A stretch of DNA of 64,000 bases from Hyalella azteca (lineage: Eukaryota; Arthropoda; Malacostraca; Amphipoda; Hyalellidae). Below, piece after piece: positions 34,949 to 45,858 of this stretch. The DNA is taken from NCBI RefSeq assembly GCF_000764305.2, contig NW_025946507.1, positions 2,191 to 66,190 on the forward strand. The letters run 5' to 3'. The notes under the pieces were generated by a model that saw nothing but the letters and a program-made list of their open reading frames with translations, was not told where the DNA came from and did not search any database. A program made the position numbers and the translations under genes. Position 1 is the first letter of the stretch; each line of letters starts with the position of its first letter.

Positions 34949-35172
34949 TATAACTCAGTACTCACTGCAGTGAGTGACAGAGAGCGCATTTTCTCGTCGA
35001 CGAAAACTTGAGGTCACGGACAGACGGACGGACGGACAGACAGACGGACGGACGCGAAAACTTGAGGTCACGGACAGACGGACGGACAGACAGACAGACA
35101 GGCGGACAGACGGACGGACGGACATGGCGAGCACAATAGTGCATTTTTTCCATAAATGAGAAAATGCGCTAA
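34949..35172 (-). mobile_element. Tetranucleotide-core hairpin element, copy 3
   Basis: Reverse orientation, with the inner part GCGAAAACTTGAGGTCACGG plus core duplicated, making this copy longer. Confidence 0.8.
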
Positions 35173-35577
35173 AAAGTTTCCTGAAATTTCATATAGCATT
35201 AAATTACTTTTGAAATTAATTAATTAAAGTAACGATCAATAATTGTCAGGTACAACCATCTTAACATCGAAGGAACGATAGCAGCTGCAAGGCGCAGCAA
35301 TCGATATTTATACTCATATCTCGACTGTGTTCGTAGATAACGTGATACACTTGCAATAATGTTTACAGTGGGATGTGAATAATAGGCTACAAATATTTGT
35401 TTCGTGAATGCTTTACTGATGTATTTTATAATCAGAGCCTTGGTACAACTGAGATTTCTACTAAGACGAAAGTACTTCATGAGAATGCAGATTGAGGAAT
35501 GACTATGGGTAAATGTTTACTGATGGAATTAATACTCTGTCCTAATAAAATATAAATATAATTTTTTCCATGTAAAG

Positions 35578-35649
35578 ATGGCGAACAGAACAAGCGTACG
35601 TAACGACGCTGCTGTGGATGTTACTGTTGACCTGCACTGTAAATGCGGA
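35578..35649 (+). CDS. UPF0462 gene, signal-peptide exon
   Basis: 72-nt exon between CCATGTAAAG and the strong donor GTGAGTAT. In the supported frame (one completing base first) it reads WRTEQAYVTTLLWMLLLTCT and VNA, leaving two bases (GA) that join T of the next exon to make Asp. Hydrophobic core LLWMLLLTCTV and a small-residue VNA site predict cleavage before the Asp. The ATG at 35578 opens a different frame that does not fit the next exon. The protein would enter the secretory pathway. Confidence 0.6.
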
Positions 35650-36184
35650 GTGAGTATTGGAAAGGTTGTTTAAAAATAATGTGAATACCTGAGAGAAATA
35701 CCGTCAGATATCATATTAGAATTAAACTCCATCTCATGTATTTCTTCAAACTATTCACCAGTTTATGCCAAGATTCTAAAAAATGTAGAAGAGGGTTCTA
35801 TTATCGTCAAAGACCCATACGGTTCACGACATTTAAAGAGTTGCAAAAATGCAATATAAAGGCTCGGACTGACAAAATTTTTTCTAGGAGCCAGATACAA
35901 TTTTGATTTTTTGACCAAAATTGTATCTACGTGCCAGAATGATCATGCTATCCATTGAACCTGTTTTGATTAAATACATGCGAATTTGAAACTAAACTAA
36001 TGATGTACATTTGTGAAATGTTTTTGCTGGTACTCATAGGGCTTGTGATATAAGCAATTTTATCAAAAAATTCAGATCCACGTTCATTACCTCAAAAATG
36101 TAGATCTGCATTTTTTTCAGAAATGCAGATCCATGTAATTTTTCATAAAAAATGCAACATGAATCATTACTTACCACGCCACAG

Positions 36185-36375
36185 TTCGTTATCGTACCTC
36201 ATAACGACGACATGGAACAACGTGTCCCTGCCGTCGGGCAACTACGCTAACGTTAGCCTAGCCAGCGCCGGTGATGACGTCATCGTCGTGACGGCAACGG
36301 CGCGTTACTATGGCAATCCTCAGCCCAGCGGGGCCTTCCCGGGGGCCAACATAGTGGGACTCTGGGACTATGAGG
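36185..36375 (+). CDS. UPF0462 domain 1, exon A
   Basis: Acceptor CCACGCCACAG and donor GAGG|GTAAGT. It reads SLSYLITTTWNNVSLPSGNY, then ANVSLASAGDDVIVVTATAR and the domain signature ARYYGNPQPSGAFPG...LWDYEG. The corresponding block in human C4orf33 (UPF0462), from memory, is APFF-DPPAP-GEPG-LWDYE. Two N-x-S sequons fit a secreted chain. Phases 2 in and 1 out equal those of the domain 2 exon A. Confidence 0.78.
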
Positions 36376-36985
36376 GTAAGTTTATGGTAGGTGGACAGAG
36401 TCCAACATAGTGGGACTCTGGGACTATGAGGGTAAGTTTATGGTAGGTGGACAGAGTCCAACATAGTGGGACTCTGGGACTATGAGGGTAAGTTGACAGA
36501 GTCCGACATAGTGGGACTCTGGGACTATGAGGGTAAGAGTCCGACATAGTGGGACGCTGGGACTATGAGGGTAAGTTGATGGTAGGTTGACAGAGTCCGA
36601 CATAGTGGGACTCTGGGACTATGAGGGACTCTGGGACTACGAGGGTAAGTTGATGGTAGGTTGACAGAGTCCGACATAGTGGGACTTTGGGACTATGAGG
36701 GTAAGATGATGGTTGGTTGACAGAGTCCAACATAGTGGGACTCTGGGACTATGCGGGTAAGATGATGGTAGGTTGACAGAGTCCGACATAGTGGGACTCT
36801 GGGACTATGAGGGTAAGATGATGGTGGGGTGATAAAGTCCGACATAGTGGGACTCTGGGACTATGAGGGTAAGAGTTCAACATAGTGGGACTCTGGGACT
36901 ACGAGGGTAAGTTGATGGTAGGTTGACAGAGTCTGACATATTAAGACTCTGGGACTATGAGGGTAAGATGATGGTAGGTTGACAG
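36376..36985. repeat. Minisatellite copying exon A tail plus donor
   Basis: About 11 units of 38-60 bases built on CATAGTGGGACTCTGGGACT ATGAGG then GTAAG. Every unit carries the exon's last ~25 bases and a full donor. Reading through the first donor meets TAG within the first unit. Confidence 0.9.
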
Positions 36986-37740
36986 AGATTCAGATACTAA
37001 ATCATCATGCATGAAAAAATATCAGAATTCTCCACTTTAGTGGCAATCCAGCTCCATTTTCGGCAGCTATCTTTTGATATACTAATTCAGAAAGTATTGA
37101 ATCCATGTACCTGAAATTATTTCAGTAAGTGAGTAGGTGTAAAATCGACACTTTTCTGGAGTTAGGTAGGGTCCCATTTTCATTCGCGGCAGCTATCGGT
37201 GGTTAGCCTAACATGAACTACTACTTATTAAGAGAAGTATTGAAATCATTGGCTTTCGCTCCCTAATGATGGTCTATCATTGTATACGATGGAGGATAAT
37301 ATAGACCCGACCATATAACTCGCCGTGAATTAGTAAGCAATTTTTTGTAGAGAAATCGAATTTAAAAAAATAAGATAGCATGAAATTGAGCCCCCGAATG
37401 TTATGATTTGTTTATAATGATCGAAATTTTTGGAATTTCTTGGTCGAAATACGGACTTAGAAAAGGCGAAGAAAATTTATGAACGGGTGTTTACTATTTA
37501 AGCGTTAATAACTTCCACTGATGGATCATTAGCAAAATTCCGAGATAACCAATAACTTAATACGCGTGTCTAGCAATAAAATCGGTTGTTTTTTTCCCCA
37601 AATGAATAAAAATCATCATATTAAATGCCCCTCAGAAATGAATTCAATTACATTACCAAAAGAGGGGCACAGCGATCATTTTTGCTGAACTGTTTTTAGG
37701 CAGCAATTCCATGAAGTGCAAGAGGACCCTAGCTCCCATC

Positions 37741-37752
37741 ACAATAATAATA

Positions 37753-37788
<36 letters not shown>

Positions 37789-37885
37789 GTAATAATAATA
37801 ATAATATCAATAATAATAATAAAAATAATTATAATCATGATAATAATAATAACAATAATATTAATAATGATAATAACGTTAATAC
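37741..37885. repeat. (AAT)n microsatellite
   Basis: Imperfect trinucleotide tract ending about 10 bases before the acceptor of the next exon. ORFs over it are artefacts. Confidence 0.9.
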
Positions 37886-37895
37886 CTCGTTGCAG

Positions 37896-37953
37896 TGATG
37901 GACGTCTTTCTCGCCAACGCCGCTGATCAATACATACAAGTCCAGCTCGCGCC
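37896..37953 (+). CDS. UPF0462 domain 1, exon B
   Basis: 58 nt between CGTTGCAG and GTGAGT. Reads VMDVFLANAADQYIQVQLA plus two bases of Pro. It matches the family's strand FFLN-x4-QYLEVEL. Same length and phases as 25957-26014 and 40934-40991. Confidence 0.78.
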
Positions 37954-38705
37954 GTGAGTCTTGCTCCTGACAGCGCGATACTGACGCTGATATTCTTTCA
38001 GTTTACGCGTCTGATTTTGGGGCAAATCCTATTCGTCTGATTGTGTAGAATTTACATAGAAAATTTAGGATAGGTTTCCGTACACATATTTTAGCGTTTC
38101 ATGCCGCTTTAGTGCTAGATTTTGTTTACTTAATATTTTGAGGTATCTTATATGCATGTTTAATTGACAAAATTGATTTTTTGCCGAAGTTTTTATAATT
38201 TTTTCTTCCCAGAGTCACACTTGGTTGTTGAAATCTTTGCGCTCAAGTTCCACTTTGCGGTCCCGCACGAAAGCATACCGAAAGTACGCTGCCTTTTGTA
38301 CAATATCTTTAAATTGCATAGTATCGAAGGCTTAAATTGCATTAAAGAAGGGTACCGTTTGATTTTAATGGCAGATCGCTGATAACATTGAATCTGGCAG
38401 CAGTAGGAAGTCTCATATCAGGCTGTGTAAATATTTTTGTAGTAAATTAGAACTAAGTATAGATATTTTAAACCCCGGAAATATTCCATTGTAATATGGA
38501 AGTACCTTTATTGTCACGCGCACTAGAATTGGAAGCACTCTCTAAACGAGTAAGTATAATTTCGTTATATATCAGTTTACGTTCATATAGACAACGTTTT
38601 CCTTCAGTTTCAGTTCAGTTTCAGTTTAAGTTCATATAGACAACGTTTTTTACTTTTTCCTGTGATCCCATGAAAATCAGTAGCCTCATAAAAGATTATT
38701 TCCAG

Positions 38706-38865
38706 AGACGGTCTGCATTGCGTGTTGCTCTTCGACGGAGTGCGCCAGAACGTCAGGTTTTCCTTGCCTCCGGACAGCGTCGACTTCTCCTTCATTGTAG
38801 ACACTGACGGCCTCGTCCACTGGGAGACCAGGCTTGCCCTCCCCACTGAGTACCTTCCACCCAGC
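38706..38865 (+). CDS. UPF0462 domain 1, exon C
   Basis: Acceptor ATTATTTCCAG, donor AGC|GTCAGT. Reads DGLHCVLLFDGVRQNVRFSL, then PPDSVDFSFIVDTDGLVHWE and LPTEYLPPS. Aligns with the family pattern GxHxVLLLxGxRN...W...PxxYxPP. Exits in phase 0, while the next visible exon (39207) needs two spare bases, so an intermediate exon is missing. Confidence 0.75.
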
Positions 38866-39005
38866 GTCAGTGGCAGCACAGAAATTTAAGACTTAAGTTC
38901 CTGCGGAAAAGTCAAATTTTCTTGCGGAAAATCCGCCTAGCGTCAGTGGCAGCACAGAAATTTCTGACTTAATTTCCTGCGGGAAAATCGATTTTTCTTG
39001 CGGAA
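38860..39005. repeat. Two-unit duplication of exon C tail and donor
   Basis: CAGCGTCAGTGGCAGCACAG and about 55 following bases occur at 38863 and again at 38939, with few differences. The unit includes the donor. Confidence 0.8.
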
Positions 39006-39146
39006 AAATGATTCAATTCTGAGATTACGAAACACATTTTTCCATTTAGGATACAAACTTGGATTTTAATCCATGACATATTCACAGTCTCCTTGAAATT
39101 TCCACCCTTGGTAATCACCAGAATTTTGTACTAACCAGAAACTGGA

Positions 39147-39180
39147 ATTATTATTATTATTATTATTATCATTATTATTA
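39147..39180. repeat. (ATT)n microsatellite
   Basis: Short trinucleotide tract about 25 bases before an acceptor. Confidence 0.85.
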
Positions 39181-39206
39181 CACACTAATACATGTCCTTG
39201 CTTTAG

Positions 39207-39305
39207 CCACGCGCTGCAGTACTACGCACCCATTGACCTGGACCAGCTCATCCCCGACCTCAGCAGTCGGCCCATGACCGAGCTCTGGACCGACGCTCTG
39301 GAAGG
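39207..39305 (+). CDS. UPF0462 domain 1, exon F
   Basis: 99 nt after CTTGCTTTAG. One completing base, then HALQYYAPIDLDQLIPDLSS and RPMTELWTDALE plus GG, with a donor GTGTGT. The GG joins A of exon 40048 (Gly), so domain 1 runs directly into domain 2 in frame. This junction is the main evidence that the domains form one polypeptide. Confidence 0.72.
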
Positions 39306-40047
39306 GTGTGTTGGGTTTTATTAACACTCAGAAAACTAAAAAAACTTTCTCCTAATAGCGATGCACTTCCTGCCCATGGTTGAATTAATACATGATTGAA
39401 TTAATACATATATAATATTAAATTATTTAATTCAACCATGCTTCTTGCCCTTGTGAGGGCCTTCCGGACCCGCTTTTGCCAAGCGTGTATTAGTGCTACC
39501 TGCAGAAAGTGCCTTTTAAAATGTTTTGAAATATTTTTTCTATGCCTTTTTTAATAATTATCATCTGTAGCTAAACAAATCATCCGAAATTATCAACGAA
39601 AGCGCACCATTACCCAGCGATATAGATGTTATAAGGCTATAGCCTCTATTTTAGTCTGTTAAATTACATATTTATTATTCTAATCGAGGCTATAAGAATA
39701 AAATCAATACATTTAGTAGGGTCTAGTGCACGAGCACGAAACGGCCAAAAATGAGAGCAATTTCTACTGGACATAACTTAAAGAGATTTTTAAATTTTTC
39801 TCTTTGCATATAAAGCATGATTAGAACAAGATTTCATTCAGAGATTAAATAAATGAGCTCATTTTGTTTACTTCTTAAATATATCCAGGGCAACCTAGGG
39901 GAACCTACTCTATTGAGAGTTGGTTGCATTGATTGCAAAAAAAACTAGCGTCATGATAAACATAACATTTTCTGTTTGTTTTCAAATTATCATAATTAGG
40001 ATTTTCAAATGAAATAATTGAGAACTCTACGAACTTCCGGCAATCAG

Positions 40048-40232
40048 ACGTCTACGTTACCGCATCAAGACGTACTGGAACGGTACGTCGGTACCACACG
40101 CGCCTCTCACTGTGGTCCTGGAAGGGGATGAAGAGGAGGTTCTCTTCACCGTTGACGCTCCTTTCTTTGACGCCGACCCTGCGCCGGGTGGTATACCTGG
40201 CCACGCCTTCCCTGACCTATACAAGTATGAGG
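40048..40232 (+). CDS. UPF0462 domain 2, exon A
   Basis: 185 nt, acceptor GGCAATCAG, donor GAGG|GTGAGA. Reads RLRYRIKTYWNGTSVPHAPL, TVVLEGDEEEVLFTVDAPFF and DADPAPGGIPGHAFPDLYKY. DAPFF-DADPAPGGIPG is the family's best motif. Its last 25 bases are copied at 25551. Confidence 0.82.
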
Positions 40233-40933
40233 GTGAGAGACTATCGTAATGTATGTTATCATCTATTTATTTATTATAGTTTTTAAGTTATTACTTTATC
40301 TTTATTTCACTTATGATCATTAAGAATTTAAAAGCAAAGAAAACATCAGCAAGTTCAAGAAATATCTGAAAAAATATTTCAGAGACAAACTCCATCGTCA
40401 GTTCAAAAATATATAGAATATATTTGAGTGATTTTTCATGATTTATTTATTATTTATTCAATTATTATGTATTAAATAATTATTGATTGATATATTATTC
40501 ACTAAAACATGTTAATATATTATTATTAAGGTATTACTTAGCAACTTAATTGAAACATTTGCAGCCTGAATGGGTTTTATTCGCTCACTGTACAACAATC
40601 AACGCTTAAGAACCACGCTAAAAATGAAGCTTAATTCCGTAAAAAGGAATACGAAGTGGTCAAAGTTGAATTATGGTATCAAATCAATTGATATTTTTAA
40701 ATATGTTAATTATCATATAGTTAATGAGTTCATTATGAGGAACGCAGAAAACTTAGAGTAACCAAGCGCGGAGTTGACTTCTTTCGCATCCGGCGACCTT
40801 ATAATACCAGGTCAGCAAGATTGAATCGAACCTGAATGTATCATTAAGTTGTCATTATTAACAAAATAGGCTCTTCCATCAAACACTAGTCCTGCGGGAG
40901 GGATACATTTTTATTTTCGTTCTTCTCGAGCAG

Positions 40934-40991
40934 TGGTGGAGGTCTATTTCCTGAACGCCGACAACCAGTATGTTGAGGTCGAAGTTGGTCC
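40934..40991 (+). CDS. UPF0462 domain 2, exon B
   Basis: 58 nt, reading VVEVYFLNADNQYVEVEVG plus two bases, donor GTAAGT. Differs from the 25957 copy by about one base. Confidence 0.82.
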
Positions 40992-41266
40992 GTAAGTTTC
41001 CATCACTGATCAACTGTACTTCATTGAATGTTTTATCAATATTTGATCCACGAACTCCCTGATTTAAAATGTCATATTGATATGCTAGAATATTTTCACT
41101 TGCCAGACTGACAAAATTGCCCTGCCTGCACTACGCGTTCAGTTGTGTGCGTTTAGGTACAGAAGACCTCGAATAACATTTCTTAAATGCACAGATAGTT
41201 TTCCTTGTAGAATGAAGCAAGTTTTTTTTATGATTTTATCATTAGTAAATCTATACGTATGAATAG

Positions 41267-41380
41267 GTATGGACAGCACTGGGTGCTGCTGCTGTGGACA
41301 CAAAATGATTTATATGACCAGCGGCGTCACTCCCTGCCACTAGACGTGACCACCAACATCACGCAGGACCGCTGGAGCGC
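41267..41380 (+). CDS. UPF0462 domain 2, exon C (cut by N gap)
   Basis: After GAATAG: YGQHWVLLLWTQNDLYDQRR, then SLPLDVTTNITQDRWSA before the N run starts at 41381. The full exon is seen at 26674-26824. Exons E and F of this domain are not visible between the gap and 42278. Confidence 0.78.
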
Positions 41381-41478
41381 NNNNNNNNNNNNNNNNNNNN
41401 NNNNNNNNNNNNNNNNNNNNNNNNNNNNNNNNNNNNNNNNNNNNNNNNNNNNNNNNNNNNNNNNNNNNNNNNNNNNNN
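41381..41478. other. Assembly gap (N run)
   Basis: About 98 undetermined bases inside exon C of domain 2. The copy at 26804-26953 suggests that a minisatellite lies here. Confidence 0.98.
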
Positions 41479-41605
41479 GTGCTGCGTGCTGTGCTGAGTG
41501 CTGTGCTGAGTGCTGTGCTGAGTGCTGTGCTGCGTGCTGTGCTGCGTGCTGTGCTGCGTGCTGTGCTGTGTGCTGTGCTGCGTGCTGTGCTGCGTGCTGT
41601 GCAAT
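41479..41605. repeat. 10-bp repeat GTGCTGTGCT
   Basis: GTGCTGTGCTGCGTGCTGTG units. The six-frame Cys-rich and HSTQ-rich ORFs here are artefacts. The downstream sequence (41626-41945) matches 27490-27795. Confidence 0.9.
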
Positions 41606-42278
41606 GTATGCTGCATGTGTAAACGTGTATACTGTACAGTGTACTGTATGTTGCGTGCTGTATATTGTACAGTGTTTCCTGCGAGCTATAGAGTGTTAGG
41701 TGCACTATGTACTTCTTGTGCTTGTACTGAGTCAGTTGCGTGTCGATATAGTTTTTGAAGCGTTAACATATTTAACATTTGCTGGTATTATACTCGTTGC
41801 TAGTACGTTATCCGTTGCTAGTAGTTGCCATGACGCTGCCAGTTGTTTAGTTGTGACTGGTAATCGCAAGGTTGCAGGCCCCTTCTTATAATACCTTCGC
41901 AGAGATCAGGCTCGGACGTGTGTTTGACACGAGGCTTAAATCCANTTGAATTCTTCAGCTGAACATGACTGAGTAACAGCAAGTTTCTTCCGTATTGTCT
42001 TGTTGTTTTAACAAGTGAATTGCACAATCTACATTAAAAATATCTTCGTTTTTTACAGTAAACAATGTCTGTAAATAGTAAAATCACTAGTCTACTTAAA
42101 TCGCAAATTTCCCAATCTTGGTATCTTGGTATTTGTTTCGGACTTAGCAGTCCCAGGCCAATGAATTTAAACGCAGAGTAAATTCAAAATATCTCCAATG
42201 AATATATGGCAAATTTTCTTGGTATTTCCATTGGTTTTAAATTCCTGCTAAACCTCGCTGCGATGTCCGCATTTCCAG

Positions 42279-42375
42279 GACACCGATCTTGTTCCGCTAC
42301 TTTGTGGACTACGAATGGAACAGCGCGCCTGTCGTGGCCCACCAACCTGCGGAAATCCTGCTCTATAATGACGGT
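42279..42375 (+). CDS. UPF0462 domain 3, exon A1
   Basis: Acceptor GCATTTCCAG. One completing base then TPILFRYFVDYEWNSAPVVA and HQPAEILLYNDG, exit phase 0 at GGT|GTATGC. In this domain exon A is split by an intron, unlike domains 1 and 2. Confidence 0.75.
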
Positions 42376-42448
42376 GTATGCTAATAAACATTAATCAAAT
42401 ATCGCTTCATGTAAAATGATTAGTTTATATTACTCAAGTTGTTCTTTT

Positions 42449-42612
42449 TAGCGCATTTTCTCATTTATGAAAAAAAGTGCACTATTGTGCTTGCCATGTC
42501 CGTATGTCTGTCTGTCTGTCCGACCGTCCGTCTGTCCGTGACCTCAAGTTTTCGTCGACGAGAAAATGCGCTCTCTGTCACTCACTGCAGTGAGTACTGA
42601 GTTATATTTTTT
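42449..42612 (+). mobile_element. Tetranucleotide-core hairpin element, copy 4
   Basis: In the A1-A2 intron. AGCGCATTTTCTCATTTATG, (CTGT/CCGT)n, TCGTCGACGAGAAAATGCGC, then the palindrome ACTCACTGCAGTGAGT. Orientation as at 33875. Confidence 0.8.
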
Positions 42613-43366
42613 ATACTTTTATTGAAAGCAAGGATAACTATGATTAATATTTAATTAGGATTTTTTATAATATTCATCAATTTTTTTAGGTACATAAACT
42701 ACGGTTTTGGTAAAATCAAGATAACAATAAGAATTAGTAAAATTCTGGTTAAAAATTTTTTTTTCAATTCATAAATTTAAAAAATTTCTGGGTCAAATAA
42801 TGGTTTCAGAAGATTAAATAATATTTTTTACTCAATTATACAGTTCAATTAAGTGAATAATTAAATCAATTTATGTAATTAAGTAATTAATTTCAGTGAA
42901 CCATCAACAATCAAGTCTAGCAAAAAATATTATATCCAAATCGAATTACATTGCAATTTTCGCGTATATATGAAAAATCACTAGGACGTTTTAATAAGCA
43001 AATTCAATACAAAGTGTATTAAACTCGACGTGGATCGTTATCAATTCAATTTATAGATCAAGTTGTTGTAGATTAGATATTAAATGTAAATAGAAATTAA
43101 AAATGAATTATCAAGCTAAAGGTTCTTATAGCAAGACTGCATTAATTGTACTTCTTAGTTGACATTGTGCAATCTCTAGGGATTTTTTTCAATTTAAATT
43201 GCGAATTGTTCTATATGAATCATCAATATACTTTACACCAACGGTAAAAGCCATGAAATGAATAAGCTGAACATTTATTTAAAGACTCTATGAGTTGAGA
43301 TTTTTTAAATTTGTTCACGATTGCACCTGGCATTAGAAAATATTAATAATTAATATGGTTACGCAG
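42613..43366. other. Intron, nothing distinct
   Basis: AT-rich, ends in the GGTTACGCAG acceptor. Confidence 0.5.
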
Positions 43367-43466
43367 GACAGCGTTCGCATGAACGTGACCGCGGCGTTCT
43401 TCAACGACCCAGCGCCACCCGGCGGAACGCCTGGCCAGCCATACCCCGGCCTATACGACTACGAAG
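43367..43466 (+). CDS. UPF0462 domain 3, exon A2
   Basis: 100 nt, reads DSVRMNVTAAFFNDPAPPGG and TPGQPYPGLYDYE plus one base. AAFFNDPAPPGGTPG...LYDYE is the family signature. NVT is a sequon. Donor GAAG|GTATAG. Confidence 0.82.
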
Positions 43467-43645
43467 GTATAGGCGTTACCTATACGAAGGTGTAGGCGTT
43501 ACCTATACGAAGGTGTAGGCGTTACCTATACGAAGTTGTAGGCGTTACCTATACGAAGGTATAGGCGTTAGCTATACGAAGGTATAGGCGTTACCTATAC
43601 GAAGGTATAGGAGTTACCTAAAAGAAAGTATAGGAGTTACCTATA
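43467..43645. repeat. Minisatellite copying exon A2 tail plus donor
   Basis: Seven to eight 23-bp units GGCGTTACCTATACGAAGGT. Each contains the exon's TATACGA(CTAC)GAAG end and a GT. Reading through meets TAG in the second unit. Confidence 0.9.
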
Positions 43646-44559
43646 CGTAGTGCTCATTTTATGATAATTTATATACGATACTTTTTATATGCTTGATATA
43701 CGGTACTCTATACATGATGCTCGTAACACGGCACTCATTATTCGATACTCTTTATATGATGCCCTTAAAACGTTACTCACTATGCAATATTCTTTATATA
43801 ATTCTTGTTTATTATAAATTATTGCTTAATAATTTTTAGACTATGCTCGCAATAAGTTGATCGTTATACGATACGTATTACGATGCCTCAAATACGATGT
43901 TGATCATTCGAGACTCATAATGCAGAGCTCTGTAATTCGTAGCTCATTTTCTTCAGAATTTTATTTTATTTTACTATTATTTGTAGCATTCTTCCTTAAT
44001 TAGTAATTCGTAACTTATTTTCTTCACAATTTTATTTTATTATTATTTGTATTATTCTTCTTTCTGTACCTCTGATGAAAAACAAACTGCAACCTTGCCA
44101 GATCTAGAAAAAATATTTTCTCTGACATTTATTTTAGGAATTTTATATGATAACCTATAGTTTTTTACTTACCAACAAACTGATATACTTAGTTCATAAA
44201 ATGGTCTAGAATAATTATTTTTTTCTGTATTTACTCTAAACAAATAACTTTAACCGCATTTAGTCCTTTCCACTCCCACAAATTGTGCCAAGTTAACTTA
44301 CAAGTCGTAAGAACCAATTTCATGAGTATTCATTCTATAGCAAATATCACGAAAACGCGTTTAGTGGTTCCTTATCCACATGTTGCTACCTATATAAACA
44401 ACTACTTGCAATTTGATAAATGTAATAATTCTGTCTGTTCTAAAGCGTCAAGCGTGATCACACTTTTCCTTATTTATGAGATTTTAAAACTTTAACCCGA
44501 TTTTAAATTTATATTGCAATAATTTAATTATAATAATAGTAATAAAAATTTATATACTT
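43646..44559. other. Intron, AT-rich
   Basis: Imperfect repeats of ATACGATACTC-like words near 43660-43930 and of TAATTCGTAACTCATTTTCT near 43935-44040. No exon. Confidence 0.45.
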
Positions 44560-44790
44560 ATTAATTCTGTAAGGCAGTTGTAGAAATGTTTTTTGCAATA
44601 TATTGCAATAATAAAATGTAGATTGCAATAATAAAATTGCAATAATAACAATAATCAAAATTTATATACCTATTAATTCTGTACCGCAGTTGTAGAAATG
44701 TTTTTTTTTTTTGGAATATATTGCAATAATAGAATTTATATTGCAAAAATAAAAATAAAAATTTAAATACTTATTAATTCTGTACGGCAG
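44560..44790. repeat. Triplicated acceptor region of exon B/C
   Basis: Three units of ~105-120 bases, each ending TATTAATTCTGTA(A/C)(G/C)GCAG and starting TTGTAGAAATGTT. The unit therefore repeats the acceptor and the first 13 exon bases (exon-like starts at 44577, 44690 and the real 44791). Only the third continues into coding sequence. Confidence 0.85.
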
Positions 44791-44960
44791 TTGTAGAAAT
44801 GTTCTTCCTGAACGCCGCTGACGAATATCTTGAAGTGGAGTTGGCACCCCATGGAGAACACTTGCTACTGCTGCTAGCTGGAGAACGCAACATCATTGCC
44901 AGTGAACTCAGCCTCGACTACACTGTAGATCTGCTACAAGAGGGAGGTGATGGAGAAGCG
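44791..44960 (+). CDS. UPF0462 domain 3, fused exon B+C
   Basis: 170 nt reading VEMFFLNAADEYLEVELAPH, GEHLLLLLAGERNIIASELS and LDYTVDLLQEGGDGEA; donor GCG|GTGAGA. The intron that separates B and C in domains 1 and 2 is absent. FFLN-x4-EYLEVEL-xPHGEHLxLLL-xGERN is very close to human C4orf33 as I recall it, the strongest evidence for the family. Confidence 0.85.
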
Positions 44961-44976
44961 GTGAGAAGAGCCTCTT

Positions 44977-45237
44977 CGTTAAAGTGTCTTCATTATAAAA
45001 TCTGAAATGAGAAGACAATTAATAATTAGCAGACAATTAAACTCGATCTTTAGATAAACTCTTTATCAAAGCGTCTTCATTATAAAATCTGAAATGAGCA
45101 GACAATTAATTATTAGCAGACAATTAAACTCGATCTTTAGATAAACTCTTTATCAAAGCGTCTTCATTATAAAATCTGAAATGAGCAGACAATTAATTAT
45201 TAGCAGACAATTAAACTCGATCTTTAGATAAACTTTT
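44977..45237. repeat. Three ~88-bp repeats just after a donor
   Basis: GTGTCTTCATTATAAAATCT and the following ATGAGCAGACAATTAAT units repeat three times, starting 17 bases into the intron. Confidence 0.85.
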
Positions 45238-45700
45238 TACATCGTTATCTAAGTTTGGGAGCAGTGCGGTTATACTCATTTATACTTGTATTGCACGTTT
45301 TCTCCTGCAACTTATATTAAATTATTTTATTATACATCATATTACTGATATATCAAATATATATCATATTTGATATATCAATAATATATCAAATTATATT
45401 ATTACATTTCATATTGTTATCCCAAGACCCCAATAGAATTGATTCTCTACAAGTTTCAGCCGTATCGATGTAGTAGACTTTTTCAAACCCAATTACTTCA
45501 TCGGAAATGTATTTCAATACAACAACAACGACTTTGTGTTGTTGAACTGATGTTATTCACTTGGGCCCAGTCTTTGATCTGGCGGTAGGGCGTGATATGT
45601 ACACAATTATTAGCTCACTTTGGACCCAGTCTTAGATCTGGTGGTCTGGCGTGATATGTATAACAATTATTAGCAACAAACGAAACGATATCTTCCACAG

Positions 45701-45807
45701 GGAATATGGCATGGATCAGCCGTAATTCCAGCTGAATATTTCCCAGTGAACGTGACTCGTATCAACGCTTACGCCATTCATGGAGTGAACGAGAGCAGGA
45801 CTTACGA
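45701..45807 (+). CDS. UPF0462 exon E, duplicated partial copy before an N
   Basis: Same as the start of 45859-46016 with one base changed, ending at an N (45808), after which intron and exon restart. Almost certainly two alleles laid end to end. Confidence 0.7.
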
Positions 45808-45858
45808 NGTGATATGTATAACAATTATTAGCAACAAACGAAACGATATCTTCCACAG

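Noticed and set aside
35578..35655. ATG-initiated reading MANRTSVRNDAAVDVTVD
   Set aside because: Its phase does not fit exon A of domain 1, whereas the other frame gives a signal peptide and fits both neighbours.
37653..37926. Poly-Asn/Ile ORFs
   Set aside because: (AAT)n microsatellite translation.
41340..41758. Cys-rich and HSTQ-rich ORFs through the N gap
   Set aside because: 10-bp repeat plus undetermined bases; not a protein.
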